NCBI RefSeq assembly: GCF_004634245.1
Contig: NZ_SJTF01000001.1
Location: 1 to 64,000 of the forward strand
DNA: 64,000 bases
Reading direction: 5' to 3'
From: Flavobacterium foetidum
GTDB lineage: Bacteria > Bacteroidota > Bacteroidia > Flavobacteriales > Flavobacteriaceae
Part shown: piece after piece, positions 47,094 to 55,412 of the stretch
Position numbering within the stretch: position 1 is the stretch's first letter
How the letters are laid out: every line of letters begins with the position of its first letter
Notes under the pieces: model-generated
The model's input: the letters and a program-made list of their open reading frames with translations, nothing else
Told to the model about the DNA's origin: nothing
The model's database searches: none
Program-made: the position numbers and the translations under genes

Positions 47094-47237
47094 TTATGCT
47101 GCATCTTTTTCGTAGCCTTCATAATAATAGGACTGTTTAATTCCTTTAAAGATAATTTCCGTATTGTTAACATCATCTGTTAGATTCTCTTGTAATAAAG
47201 TTCTTAATTCTAAGTCATTAATCGGACTTCTGTCCAT
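47094..47237 (-). CDS. Small unknown protein or 3' remnant of a larger gene
   Basis: A 47-residue frame, start [19 protein letters not shown], end GYEKDAA. Its composition looks protein-like (acidic helix, then a Tyr-rich end). The frame stays open upstream of the ATG through about 20 more codons, into the repeat at 47272-47322. This suggests it is the tail of a gene cut by the cassette-like island rather than a whole gene. I do not recognise it. Confidence 0.4.
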   Translation of the reverse strand: MDRSPINDLELRTLLQENLTDDVNNTEIIFKGIKQSYYYEGYEKDAA

Positions 47238-47271
47238 TGATTGTAAATAAAAAATTTTGTCAACGAATTGC

Positions 47272-47322
47272 CCTATGCCTATTGCCGAAATCCGTTGTAG
47301 TAGCTGTTAGCAGTAGCTTTTT
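47272..47322 (-). repeat. Cassette-flanking repeat copy 1
   Basis: On the minus strand it reads, after the parE stop, gctactgctaacagctacta followed by caacggatttcggcaatagg. It shares the core actacaacggattt with a second copy at 48060-48106. Confidence 0.6.
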
Positions 47323-47326
47323 TTAT

Positions 47327-47626
47327 TTATTCAGTTAATCTATTTTGGATATCCATTCTTTCATGTAAAACTCTCACAATCTCAATTTCATTTTTTTTGT
47401 CTTTTTTGAAGAAAATTAAATGTGATTTTACTTTTGAATATTTATAAGATTTTCTAATTTTTCCGAAGTCTCGAGCCATTTCAAAATTCTGTGCTATGTA
47501 TTCAATTTCGTCAAGAATTAAGTTGTAATATCTATCTGCTTGCGCAACAGACCAATTTTCCGCAGTATAAACCCAAATGTTGTTAATATCTTCCAATGCC
47601 TTTTCACTAATTATGTACTCTGTCAT
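47327..47626 (-). CDS. parE: RelE/ParE-family toxin
   Basis: 99 residues. The ParE fold is recognised from SEKALEDINNIWVYTAENWS, the ARDFGKIRKSYKYSKVKSHL stretch and the closing IEIVRVLHERMD. ParE toxins poison DNA gyrase; related RelE toxins cut mRNA, and the two are hard to tell apart by sequence. The ParD-type antitoxin in the same operon supports ParE. The start overlaps the parD stop (TAATG). Confidence 0.9.
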   Translation of the reverse strand: MTEYIISEKALEDINNIWVYTAENWSVAQADRYYNLILDEIEYIAQNFEMARDFGKIRKSYKYSKVKSHLIFFKKDKKNEIEIVRVLHERMDIQNRLTE

Positions 47627-47871
47627 TATTTTTGAAAATTAGCTTTAAGCATTTCAAGATTTTTATTGCGGTCAAAATTTCTCACTTTAGCACTTTTTTC
47701 TCCAATTTTTAATTCATTGATTAGAGATTTTGTTTTTAATTCTTCTTGTTCAAATATCCTTAAAGCAGTTCTAACTACTTCGCTAACAGAACTATACTTT
47801 CCTGTGGCAATCTGTTCATTGATAAAATTTTCAAAATATTCGCCTAATAATATTGATGTATTTCGTGCCAT
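47626..47871 (-). CDS. parD: ParD-family antitoxin
   Basis: 81 residues. The N-terminal ribbon-helix-helix DNA-binding part is NTSILLGEYFENFINEQIA followed by SVSEVVRTALRIFEQEE. The C-terminal charged tail should wrap the toxin. It is translated first and overlaps parE by one base. A palindromic operator overlaps its promoter, as expected for autoregulation. Confidence 0.9.
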   Translation of the reverse strand: MARNTSILLGEYFENFINEQIATGKYSSVSEVVRTALRIFEQEELKTKSLINELKIGEKSAKVRNFDRNKNLEMLKANFQK

Positions 47872-47883
47872 AATTTTTTATAT

Positions 47884-47914
47884 CAAAGATACCAATAGTT
47901 GGTATTAGATTCAA
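47884..47914 (-). promoter_or_regulatory. parDE promoter
   Basis: On the minus strand TTG (CAA at 47912-47914), exactly 20 nt, then TATCTTTG (CAAAGATA at 47884-47891), matching the consensus fully. Transcription should start near 47880, giving a leader of about 9 nt before the parD ATG. Confidence 0.7.
47889..47905. promoter_or_regulatory. ParD operator palindrome
   Basis: ataccaa-tag-ttggtat, a perfect 7-bp inverted repeat, sits between the -33 and -7 elements and overlaps the latter. Binding of the ParD ribbon-helix-helix here would block transcription. It is a single perfect site. Confidence 0.65.
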
Positions 47915-47938
47915 GTTTTTCTCGTTTTTTGCGTAAAA

Positions 47939-48112
47939 GTTACTGCAAACGTTCTCGCATTACACACAGTTTGGGATTAAATTAAGCCTATTCTTCGTTT
48001 TGCCACCCGAGCGACAGCGAACGGACGAAGTAAATCATACCAAATATAAAACCATGTTTGCATTAAGCCAATTGCCCAAATCCGTTGTAGTGACTTTTAC
48101 CAGCAGTTTTTT
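47939..48112 (-). repeat. Inter-cassette region with repeat copy 2
   Basis: Fills the gap between parD and the small membrane protein gene. The parD-proximal end contains gttactgcaaac (47939-47950), which is the inverse of gttagcagtagc (47306-47317) beyond parE at 10 of 12 positions. The middle holds a hairpin (cttcgtt 47993-47999, acgaag 48025-48030). The distal end repeats copy 1 (ccaaatccgttgtagt at about 48076-48091). Confidence 0.6.
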
Positions 48113-48177
48113 TTGTACTTATTTCTTAATTTAGTTTCAATTTTCCGTTTCTACTTTGTCGTTAAATTCATTTTCTT

Positions 48178-48531
48178 CTAAAAGAATTTATTGAATATTA
48201 AACATATTGAAAGCGTAAAAAAAAGAAATAGAGAAACTAATAAAGTTAAGAATTTTGGAAAAGTTTGTTGCTCATATAGATTTAGTTTTCTTGTCAATTT
48301 AACTCCAATTAAAGCTAACAATAAAGAAACAACAATTATTAAACTTAGAATTAAGTATGAATTTTCATTTGACCTGATTTCGTTAAATTCTGGAATTGAA
48401 AAAATGAGACAAATTTCGGAAATACAATAACAAATAAAAAGCAAAATATTTTTTTCAGAATTTCCCGTTTTATTCTCTTTATTGGGCAATAAGCTAAGAT
48501 TAGCTAATATGTCTAGAATTTCCGAAATCAT
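48178..48531 (-). CDS. Small membrane protein, unknown
   Basis: 117 residues from the ATG at 48531 (MISEILDILANLSLLPNKEN). The earlier ATG at 48570 lies inside a cassette-flanking repeat. Three transmembrane helices: NILLFICYCISEICLIF, YLILSLIIVVSLLLALIG and FLTLLVSLFLFFTLSICLIF. Charged loops link them. No family recognised. It is in the same orientation as parDE and is bracketed by its own inverted pair (accagca and tgctggt). Confidence 0.55.
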   Translation of the reverse strand: MISEILDILANLSLLPNKENKTGNSEKNILLFICYCISEICLIFSIPEFNEIRSNENSYLILSLIIVVSLLLALIGVKLTRKLNLYEQQTFPKFLTLLVSLFLFFTLSICLIFNKFF

Positions 48532-48558
48532 AATTTTAAAGTTCTTTTCTGTTAATAT

Positions 48559-48597
48559 TGCTGGTGACATTTTCGCGCTACACGCAGACTGGGATTA
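48559..48597 (-). repeat. Cassette-flanking repeat copy 3 (half site)
   Basis: On the minus strand taatcccagtctgcgtgtag then cgcgaaaatgtcaccagca. It aligns with the parD-proximal half of the region at 47947-47980 (aatcccaaactgtgtgtaat then gcgagaacg). The tgctggt word is inverse to accagca at 48099-48105 beyond the membrane protein gene. Confidence 0.5.
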
Positions 48598-48708
48598 TGC
48601 ATTATTAAAATTTTCACCATATGTGTTTGAATGTTTAATTATTTCATCATAAACAGAACCTCCAAATAAAAAAACAAAAATTGTTACAATATATACAATT
48701 AAAAAGAA
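48595..48708 (-). pseudogene. 3' remnant of a membrane protein gene
   Basis: A 37-codon frame with no start codon. It reads one transmembrane helix (FFLIVYIVTIFVFLFGGSVY) and then DEIIKHSNTYGENFNNA and a stop. The stop codon coincides with the first bases of the cassette-flanking repeat. It looks like the tail of a gene whose 5' part has been lost. Confidence 0.35.
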
Positions 48709-48949
48709 CTATTTTAAGTTACAATTTTCATGTTTTATTAATTAAATTTTAGCCTTTTAGCTGTAAAATTACCACCCTTTTGTATATATAGTCGCTACAA
48801 AGTAGTCGCTATTGTGTAGCGCATTTTGGAACAAATATAAAATAATATTTTTATTACAAAATAATCAAAATGACTTTTTATTAGTTGAATACTTTTGGTA
48901 AAAACATTATAAACTAAGTCAGTTTTTTTAAACATTATATAAAATTCAA
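48709..48949. other. AT-rich non-coding stretch
   Basis: No supported gene. It contains two direct copies of agtcgct about 14 bp apart (48789-48812) and the words tgtgtagcgca, reminiscent of the cassette repeats in reverse orientation. Confidence 0.35.
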
Positions 48950-48980
48950 AATCCCTGACCACTTTTAGTAATCAGGGATT
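48950..48980 (-). terminator. Terminator of the CarboxypepD_reg protein gene
   Basis: Stem aatccctga (48950-48958) with tcagggatt (48972-48980), about 40 bp beyond the stop on the minus strand, with A/T-rich flanks. Confidence 0.65.
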
Positions 48981-49017
48981 ATTAATTTAGTTTCTATTAA
49001 TAAAGAATTTGGATGCT

Positions 49018-49791
49018 TTAATTTCGTTTCAAGACCTTGTATTGTTCGTAACAAGCGCTGATGGCATCCATGATCTGAAGGTCGTTTGCTGATTGAATAA
49101 AAGCATCAGAATAATTGCAGCGATGCATGATTTCAGGAATTTCATCTTTTGTTATTCCTAACAAGACTGCCACGGTTTCGCGATCGTATTTTGATTCTAA
49201 AAGCGTACGAACCGTATCGTCTTTTTTCATCTCTTTTAATTTCTTGAGCTCTTTTCCATTTTTTCCAAAGAAATTATAAAGCATATCGGCGGGGTTGAAA
49301 ATAGAGCCGAGGACTTTTCCAAAAGCATTTGGAGCATATTCTCCGGCTTCATATCCTTGTGTAAGTCCAGAAATGCTGTATCGGTAGTTTTCTTTTGTCG
49401 GAATCAGTTTAGAATCAATTTCCAGATAACCGGTTAAGCTAAATGGCGCGATTACGACTTCTTCAAGCGCAATTGCTTTTTCGGTAAGCTGAATTCTGGT
49501 CACTTTGTTTTTTATCCAGTCATTGGTTACCCTGATTCTCAGCGATTGAAAGCCTAAAATAGAGAAATGAAGCGTGTCATTGACCTGAACATCTATTTCA
49601 AAGTATCCTTTTTCATCAGATTTAGCACCACGCACTTTATTGGTGTTAATGATGTTTACACCAGAAAGAGGCTGTTTACTGTTGTCGTTAATAATATAAC
49701 CCGAAACTCTTTGAGGAACACTTGGCTGCGTTTCTTGCGAAAAGCCCATGTTTGCTAGAAGTATAAAAAAGAAAACTGCGAAATATTTCAT
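49018..49791 (-). CDS. Secreted CarboxypepD_reg-like domain protein
   Basis: 257 residues. A signal peptide ends near NMGFSQ. A carboxypeptidase-regulatory-like beta-sandwich (about 30-120: VSGYIINDNSKQPLSGVNII, SDEKGYFEIDV, LEEVVIAPFSL) is followed by a helical C-terminal part with charged repeats. It has the N-terminal domain usual in SusC-type receptors but no plug or barrel. The family is common in Bacteroidota with unknown role. It is monocistronic. Confidence 0.8.
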   Translation of the reverse strand: MKYFAVFFFILLANMGFSQETQPSVPQRVSGYIINDNSKQPLSGVNIINTNKVRGAKSDEKGYFEIDVQVNDTLHFSILGFQSLRIRVTNDWIKNKVTRIQLTEKAIALEEVVIAPFSLTGYLEIDSKLIPTKENYRYSISGLTQGYEAGEYAPNAFGKVLGSIFNPADMLYNFFGKNGKELKKLKEMKKDDTVRTLLESKYDRETVAVLLGITKDEIPEIMHRCNYSDAFIQSANDLQIMDAISACYEQYKVLKRN

Positions 49792-49934
49792 ATCCTGATT
49801 TAAAGCTCTAAAAGTAGTAAATCGGGATTAAATATCTCGTAGTCTTGGAATTTAATTATAAGAAAATTAACAATGGCCAACTCGTATTGTTTGAATTGCA
49901 AAGCTCCTTTAAGAAATTTAATGCATTGTATAAA

Positions 49935-49974
49935 AAAATCCCAATTTCCAAGTATGTTTGGATTTTGGGATTTT
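49935..49974 (-). terminator. Terminator of the DEAD-box helicase gene
   Basis: Stem aaaatcccaa (49935-49944) with ttgggatttt (49965-49974), just beyond the helicase stop on the minus strand. Confidence 0.7.
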
Positions 49975-49996
49975 GTACTTTAAGAAATTAAGATTG

Positions 49997-51889
49997 TTAA
50001 TCTCTTCTAGATCTTCTTGGTCTTGGGCTATCTCCGAAGTTTTCAGAACGTCTTGAGCTTCTTTCAGAACCTCCTTCGTTTCTCGAAGATGAGTTTCTAA
50101 AACCGCCTTCTCTTCTAGAAGACGAGTTTCTGTCTCCTCTAAAACCTCCTTCTTTAGAACCAGAATTTCTGTCGCTTCTAAAACCGCCTTCGCGTCTAGG
50201 AGCAAAGTTTCCGTCTCTTCTAGAAGAATCACGTCTTCCGCCACGGTTGTTGTGGTCGCGTCTTCCTCCGCCGTCATTTTTAGAAATTTCAACATTAATA
50301 CGACGTCCTTCTAATTGAACGTTGTTTAAAATATCCATTACTTTGTCTGTATGTTGCGGATCTGTGTTGAAGAATGAGAAGCCTTCTTTTACATCAACTT
50401 TGAAAACGTCGTCGCGTCCTAGGTCTAAAGTTTCTTTTAGGTAATCTTTTAATGACATCCAGTCGAAGTTGTCTCTTGAACCGATGTTTACAAAGTAACG
50501 AACAGCGCCGTTATTGTTGAATTCTCTTCCTTCAGAATCGCCTCTTTCACGTCTGTCGCCAGCAGATTGAGTAGAGATATCTCTGTTCTTTTTGTAATAA
50601 GTAATAAAACGGTTAAATTCTACTGAAACCATTTTCTTAATCAATTCTTCTTTAGATAAATCTTCCAGAACATTATTGATCGCTGGTAAATAGTTGTCAA
50701 TTTCGTGATCAACCTCAGTGTCTTTAATCTTGTTAGCTAAATGCAATAGCTGAATTTCGCAGATTTCAATTCCTGATGGAATAGATTTTTCTTGGAATTT
50801 TTGTTTGATGATTCTCTCGATAGAGGAAATTTTACGCAATTCGCTTTTTGTAACGATTACGATAGAAGTCCCTAGTTTTCCAGCTCTACCAGTACGACCA
50901 GAACGGTGGTTGTAAGTCTCGATTTCATCAGGCAATTGGTAGTTTACAACGTGAGTTACGTTATCAACATCAATACCACGTGCAGCTACGTCTGTAGCCA
51001 CAAGCATTTGGATTTGTCGTCCGCGGAAAGATTTCATTACACCGTCGCGCTGCGCCTGAGATAAATCTCCATGCAATGCAGCCGCGCTGTACCCATCTTC
51101 GATTAATTTCTCAGCAATAGCTTGTGTGTCTCTTTTGGTTCGACAGAAAACCACAGAGAAAATATCTGGGTTAGCATCTGCTAAACGTTTTAGAGCTTCG
51201 TAACGGTCACGAGCATTTACTAGATAAAATTCGTGAGAAACCGTAGAAGAACCAGAATTTTTTGTTCCTACAGTAATTTCTAATGGGGCGCTCATGAATT
51301 GTTTTGCAATTCTAGCAACCTCTTGCGGCATAGTTGCAGAAAACAACCAAGTGCTTTTTTCGTCTGGAGTATCTGATAAGATTGATACGATATCATCATA
51401 AAATCCCATGTTTAACATTTCGTCGGCCTCATCAAGAACACAGTAATCTATGTTTTTAATGTTTACCAAACCTCTGTTAATCATGTCTTGCATTCTTCCT
51501 GGAGTTGCCACAATAATTTGTGCTCCTCTTTTTACTTCTCTTGCTTGTTCTGTTATACTAGCTCCTCCGTAAACTGCTACCACATTAATACCTTTTTCGT
51601 ATTTTGAGTAGTTTTTAAGTTCGTTAGTAATCTGTAAACATAACTCGCGTGTTGGCGATAAAACTAATGCCTGTGTATTTCTGTTGTCAGCATCAATTTT
51701 TTGGATTAACGGAAAACCGAAAGCTGCCGTTTTCCCTGTCCCTGTCTGAGCCAACGCAACCATATCCGTGTCTTTTTCCAATAATAGGGGAATCGCCTTT
51801 TCCTGTACCTCTGACGGATTTTCAAATCCTAGATCTAAAATCGCCTTCAGTAACGATTCATTCAATCCTAATTGTTCAAATTTGTTCAT
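49997..51889 (-). CDS. DEAD-box ATP-dependent RNA helicase
   Basis: 630 residues from the ATG at 51889 (MNKFEQLGLNESLLKAIL). Helicase core motifs: Q motif (FENPSEVQEKAIP), AQTGTGKTAAFGFP, PTRELCLQI, VLDEADEMLNMGF, FSATMP and HRSGRTGRAGKLG. After the core, a DbpA-like RNA-recognition domain (about 465-545) contains RYFVNIGSRDNFDWMSLKDY. The tail is very rich in Arg, Gly and Ser (repeated RREGGFR words) and should bind RNA non-specifically. This layout fits CsdA/DeaD-type helicases of ribosome assembly and cold adaptation. Confidence 0.95.
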   Translation of the reverse strand: MNKFEQLGLNESLLKAILDLGFENPSEVQEKAIPLLLEKDTDMVALAQTGTGKTAAFGFPLIQKIDADNRNTQALVLSPTRELCLQITNELKNYSKYEKGINVVAVYGGASITEQAREVKRGAQIIVATPGRMQDMINRGLVNIKNIDYCVLDEADEMLNMGFYDDIVSILSDTPDEKSTWLFSATMPQEVARIAKQFMSAPLEITVGTKNSGSSTVSHEFYLVNARDRYEALKRLADANPDIFSVVFCRTKRDTQAIAEKLIEDGYSAAALHGDLSQAQRDGVMKSFRGRQIQMLVATDVAARGIDVDNVTHVVNYQLPDEIETYNHRSGRTGRAGKLGTSIVIVTKSELRKISSIERIIKQKFQEKSIPSGIEICEIQLLHLANKIKDTEVDHEIDNYLPAINNVLEDLSKEELIKKMVSVEFNRFITYYKKNRDISTQSAGDRRERGDSEGREFNNNGAVRYFVNIGSRDNFDWMSLKDYLKETLDLGRDDVFKVDVKEGFSFFNTDPQHTDKVMDILNNVQLEGRRINVEISKNDGGGRRDHNNRGGRRDSSRRDGNFAPRREGGFRSDRNSGSKEGGFRGDRNSSSRREGGFRNSSSRNEGGSERSSRRSENFGDSPRPRRSRRD

Positions 51890-51910
51890 ATGTATTTTTA
51901 AAATAGGGTG

Positions 51911-51918
51911 CAAAATTA
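51911..51918 (-). promoter_or_regulatory. Helicase promoter -7 element
   Basis: On the minus strand TAATTTTG (CAAAATTA on plus) matches TAnnTTTG. The transcript would start near 51905, upstream of the ATG at 51889 and downstream of the alternative start at 51913. Confidence 0.45.
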
Positions 51919-52093
51919 CTGTTAATTATTCAGATAAACTAATGCTTATTTAATAATTATATATTTGTTGTGATTTGATTATCAAAAAGTTACGTTTTTA
52001 TTAAAATCATTTTTTGCACAATCGTCATAAATTAAACAAAAAAAACGTCGCAAAATCTAAAAAATCATCCCTAAATTGTTGTATTTTAAACAA

Positions 52094-52672
52094 TTATTTT
52101 GTGCTATTCAGAAAATCAATTAGTTGCTTGACAGCTTTTCCGCGATGACCAATTTTATTTTTTGTTTCTAAAGGCAGTTGTGCAAAGGTTTCGGCGAAAT
52201 TTTCTGGCTGAAAAACGGGGTCGTATCCAAAACCATTTGTTCCTTTTTTTTCGGTTATGATTTTTCCCTTCGCAATTCCGGTAAATAAAAAATTTTTTCC
52301 ATCTAGGTTTAAAGCAATAACGGTCTTGAACTGGGCGCTGCGATTTTCTTCATTTTGCAATGCTTGTAGAAGCTTGTCCATATTATCATCGGCATTTTTC
52401 TGTTCGCCTGCATATCTTGCGGAGTAAACACCCGGTTCTCCATTTAGTGCCGTTACTTCTAGTCCGGTGTCGTCTGCAAAACAGTCATAGCCATATTTCT
52501 GAGTTACATAATCGGCTTTCAGGATTGCATTTCCTTCAATAGTTTCTGCCGTTTCGGGAATATCTTCATGACAGCCTATTTCTTCGAGACTTAATATCTG
52601 AATACTTGCGGGAAGCATACTTTGAATTTCGGCTATTTTATTTTTATTGTTTGATGCAAAAACGAGTTTCAT
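52094..52672 (-). CDS. rdgB: Non-canonical purine NTP pyrophosphatase (RdgB/HAM1)
   Basis: 192 residues. It hydrolyses dITP, ITP and XTP to the monophosphates and so keeps deaminated purines out of DNA. Signatures: the opening [46 protein letters not shown] and [10 protein letters not shown]. Length is typical. The start overlaps the upstream DUF2809 gene by 4 bp. Confidence 0.96.
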   Translation of the reverse strand: MKLVFASNNKNKIAEIQSMLPASIQILSLEEIGCHEDIPETAETIEGNAILKADYVTQKYGYDCFADDTGLEVTALNGEPGVYSARYAGEQKNADDNMDKLLQALQNEENRSAQFKTVIALNLDGKNFLFTGIAKGKIITEKKGTNGFGYDPVFQPENFAETFAQLPLETKNKIGHRGKAVKQLIDFLNSTK

Positions 52673-53043
52673 TTTCTTTTATATTTTAAGGTGATTTTTT
52701 CGATAAGGGAAATGCATAAGATTCCAAATGTGTAAGCCAGTATATCACACCATAAAAAGCCTTGGCCTAAAACGTAACGTCCAAAAAGTGTCTGCCTTAA
52801 TTCGATAATCCATGCGTCCTGATAAAGTTGCAAAAACTCAATACTATAACAGATTAAAAGCGAAAGTAGTATTACAGACAAAACATTTTTTGCTGGAAAT
52901 ATAATCCGAACAAATAAATAAATCATGATGGCATAAAGGAAATCTCCAATCCATAATGGCACGAATGAAATTTTTCTTGAGAGAACGCCAGTAAAAATAG
53001 TCAGTACAAAAAAAATGAAATATTGGATTCTGGATTTCTTCAA
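52669..53043 (-). CDS. DUF2809 membrane protein
   Basis: 124 residues with four transmembrane helices. The DUF2809 signature [17 protein letters not shown] and [11 protein letters not shown] are present (a VanZ-like arrangement). Function is not established to my knowledge. It overlaps rdgB by 4 bp and is probably cotranscribed with it. Confidence 0.82.
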   Translation of the reverse strand: MKKSRIQYFIFFVLTIFTGVLSRKISFVPLWIGDFLYAIMIYLFVRIIFPAKNVLSVILLSLLICYSIEFLQLYQDAWIIELRQTLFGRYVLGQGFLWCDILAYTFGILCISLIEKITLKYKRK

Positions 53044-53164
53044 GATGAGTTGAATTAGAAAATTAATGCATTTTTGGTAGTGTAAAAATACAAAGAATCA
53101 GATAGGTTTACTTTATTTCATAAATTTATCATCTTAACAACTATCTAAACAAAAAAATAACCAC

Positions 53165-54343
53165 ATGATTGCAAGATTTTTTATTCCATTTGTTGCTTTG
53201 CTTTTGGCGACAAATAAAGGCCATTCGCAAAAAGAAAAAACGTTTAATGTTCAAAAGCAAATTGATTATTGTGCAACTCAGGCCTCAAAAACATTAGAAG
53301 TTATTCCAAACGACGGCACTTCTCCTAGAACAATTCCCAACGGAAGTTTGCAATGGAAATTCGTAAATTACAAGGACTGGACTAGCGGTTTCTGGCCTGG
53401 AGAGTTATGGTATTTATTTGAAGCGACAAAAGATAAGAAATGGGAAAAAGAAGCCGATAAATTTACTCGTTTCTTGACGCCCTTGTCTGTCACAAAAGCT
53501 GCAGATCACGATTTGGGCTTTCAGGTTTTTAACAGCTTCGGAAACGGATATCGTTTGACAAAAAACAAACAGTACAAAGAGGTTATTCTTAAAACAGCCG
53601 ATACTTTGGCAACGCTTTTTAATCCGAAAGTGGGCACAATACAGTCTTGGCCTCATAATAAATTTGGCGGTCATAACACTATTATTGATAATATGATGAA
53701 TCTGGAACTGCTTTTTTGGGCTTCTAAAAATGGAGGCAGTAAAAAACTTTACGATATTGCAGTAAAACATGCCGAAACAACGATGAAGAATCATTTTAGA
53801 CCGGACTATACTTCTTATCATGTTCTGATTTACGATTTTGAAACTGGAAAAAAAATAAAGGGACAGACGGCTCAAGGCTACAGCGATGAAAGCATGTGGG
53901 CGCGCGGGCAGGCTTGGGCTATTTACGGATTTACAATGGTTTATCGAGAAACAAAAGATCCTAAGTTTTTAGATTTTGCTCATAAATTGACAAGAGTTTA
54001 TCTAGATAGATTGACGACAGAAGATTTGGTTCCGTATTGGGATTTCAATGCTCCCAATATTCCGAATGAACCAAGAGACGCATCGGCTGCCGCGATAGTT
54101 TCTTCGGCACTTTTAGAATTAAGTTCTTATACGAAAGACAAAAAACGTAAAAGTGAGTATCTGCAAAAATCGAAAAAAATGATTGTCTCTCTTTCAGAGA
54201 ACTACCAGAGCCGTGATGTTAATTCTGCATTTTTACTCCATTCAACCGGACATAAACCTGCCGGAAGCGAAATAGACTGCTCAATAAATTATGCCGATTA
54301 CTATTATCTTGAAGCGCTTTTAAGGCTTCACAAAATAAAATAG
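53165..54343 (+). CDS. Glycoside hydrolase family 88 (unsaturated glucuronyl hydrolase-like)
   Basis: 392 residues. A signal peptide ends near KGHSQ, so it acts in the periplasm or outside. The (alpha/alpha)6 barrel of GH88 is recognised by WTSGFWPGELWYLFEATKD, DHDLGFQVFNSFGNGY and IDNMMNLELLFWASK, which hold the two catalytic aspartates, and GYSDESMWARGQAWAIYGF. GH88 enzymes remove the 4,5-unsaturated uronic acid left by polysaccharide lyases. No lyase or SusCD pair is nearby, so the polysaccharide is unknown. Confidence 0.92.
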   Translation: MIARFFIPFVALLLATNKGHSQKEKTFNVQKQIDYCATQASKTLEVIPNDGTSPRTIPNGSLQWKFVNYKDWTSGFWPGELWYLFEATKDKKWEKEADKFTRFLTPLSVTKAADHDLGFQVFNSFGNGYRLTKNKQYKEVILKTADTLATLFNPKVGTIQSWPHNKFGGHNTIIDNMMNLELLFWASKNGGSKKLYDIAVKHAETTMKNHFRPDYTSYHVLIYDFETGKKIKGQTAQGYSDESMWARGQAWAIYGFTMVYRETKDPKFLDFAHKLTRVYLDRLTTEDLVPYWDFNAPNIPNEPRDASAAAIVSSALLELSSYTKDKKRKSEYLQKSKKMIVSLSENYQSRDVNSAFLLHSTGHKPAGSEIDCSINYADYYYLEALLRLHKIK

Positions 54344-54347
54344 TTGT

Positions 54348-54542
54348 AACTCGTTGGGTGAAATTATTTTCAACACATAGAAACATAGTTTAACTAAACT
54401 TAAAAAAGGCGTTTCACTAGTCTAAATGCCCATAGTTTAGCTATGTGTGGAAACTTGTTTGTTCCATTTTCTTTTTTCGGCACAAGAAACTATGCTTCTA
54501 TGTGTTAAAATGCTTTTATTTTTTAATTACACCCAACGGGTT
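54348..54542. repeat. 195-bp foldback element
   Basis: Terminal arms aactcgttgggtgaaatt (54348-54365) and aattacacccaacgggtt (54525-54542) match as inverted repeats at 16 of 18 positions. Inside are further inverted words around acacatagaaacatagttt and aaactatgcttctatgtgtt. No gene. It fills half of the gap before the lipoprotein genes; nothing else is seen in 54543-54748. Confidence 0.6.
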
Positions 54543-54748
54543 AGTTGTAAAAAGAAAGTGCTGCAAAAACGCAACTCTTCTTTATAAGCTTTTTAGAAGC
54601 AAAATAGCTGTAGCGATGGTAGTCTAGAAATATGTTTCGTCTTTAGGTCTTTCTTAATTTTGTTGAATTTTCGATATGATTTTTTAATTCAGATATAAAA
54701 AAAAAGAAGTAATTTTAGAAAACATTTTCAATTATAAAACAGTAAGAA

Positions 54749-55156
54749 ATGAGCAGAAAACTTATCAAAATCTTTTTTGCAGTTTCAATTATAGTATTGA
54801 TGACAAGCTGCAAAAACACCAAACAGAAACTTCAAGAATTTGTTCCGGCTTATAATGCTGGCGCTTCAGGTTTTAAAGCGCCACATGTTACGCTGACAAC
54901 TGCAAGAGGATATCTAAAGGATAATAAAATTGAACTTCGTTTTGAAACCGATTTGGAACAAAATGAGGCAAATAAAAAAGAAGCCGAAAAAGTTTTTCCA
55001 GATGTGATGAAAGAACTGAATCTTAAAAATCCAGCCTTCAAGGAATTGGTAAATGAAGGCGTTCGGTTTGATTTATATTATTTGGCTGCCGATAATACTG
55101 TTTTTATAAAAGAAATTGTCACCAAAGAAACTGTTTCAGAACATTTAAAAGAATAA
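54749..55156 (+). CDS. Small lipoprotein, paralogue 1
   Basis: 135 residues with a lipoprotein signal (LMTSC, cysteine about 21) followed at once by KNTKQKLQEFV. The rest shares several words with the next gene (ARGYLKDNKIELRFETDLEQ against AKAFLNDNKIEIRIETNLEE). It resembles no family I can name. The two genes are separated by a terminator, so each is its own unit. Confidence 0.7.
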   Translation: MSRKLIKIFFAVSIIVLMTSCKNTKQKLQEFVPAYNAGASGFKAPHVTLTTARGYLKDNKIELRFETDLEQNEANKKEAEKVFPDVMKELNLKNPAFKELVNEGVRFDLYYLAADNTVFIKEIVTKETVSEHLKE

Positions 55157-55195
55157 TTGGCTGTAAAACAGACAGAAAAAATATTCTTACATTTA

Positions 55196-55231
55196 AAAAA
55201 GTCTCACTGATTTGCATTAGTGAGGCTTTTT
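55196..55231 (+). terminator. Terminator after lipoprotein 1
   Basis: aaaaagtctcact pairs with agtgaggcttttt with one G-U pair and ends in a T-run. Confidence 0.75.
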
Positions 55232-55412
55232 GCTTTTCGGAACATTTTTTTGCTACAAAACATACGTTATGATTCTTACATTTTTTAAGTTTTTGTGCCT
55301 CTAATTGTTTTAAATTCAAATATTTATATCGTGTTTTTTGTGAATTATTATTGTTTTTATCTTATAAGTTTATTATGTTTGAGTTAAAAAGTAACCTAAA
55401 AACCAAAAATTT

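Noticed and set aside
49873..49983. A 36-residue plus-strand frame starting MANSYCLNCKAPL, like the beginning of a zinc ribbon
   Set aside because: Only one CxxC pair is present and the frame runs through the helicase terminator. It could be a remnant of a DUF3667-like gene, but the evidence is too thin to annotate.
49918..50295. A 125-residue minus-strand frame overlapping the helicase end
   Set aside because: It is an out-of-frame reading of the Arg/Gly-rich helicase tail, with repetitive Glu/Thr/Leu composition and no independent support.
54445..54627. A 60-residue frame before the lipoprotein genes
   Set aside because: It is read through the right half of the 54348-54542 foldback element and has no protein-like features.
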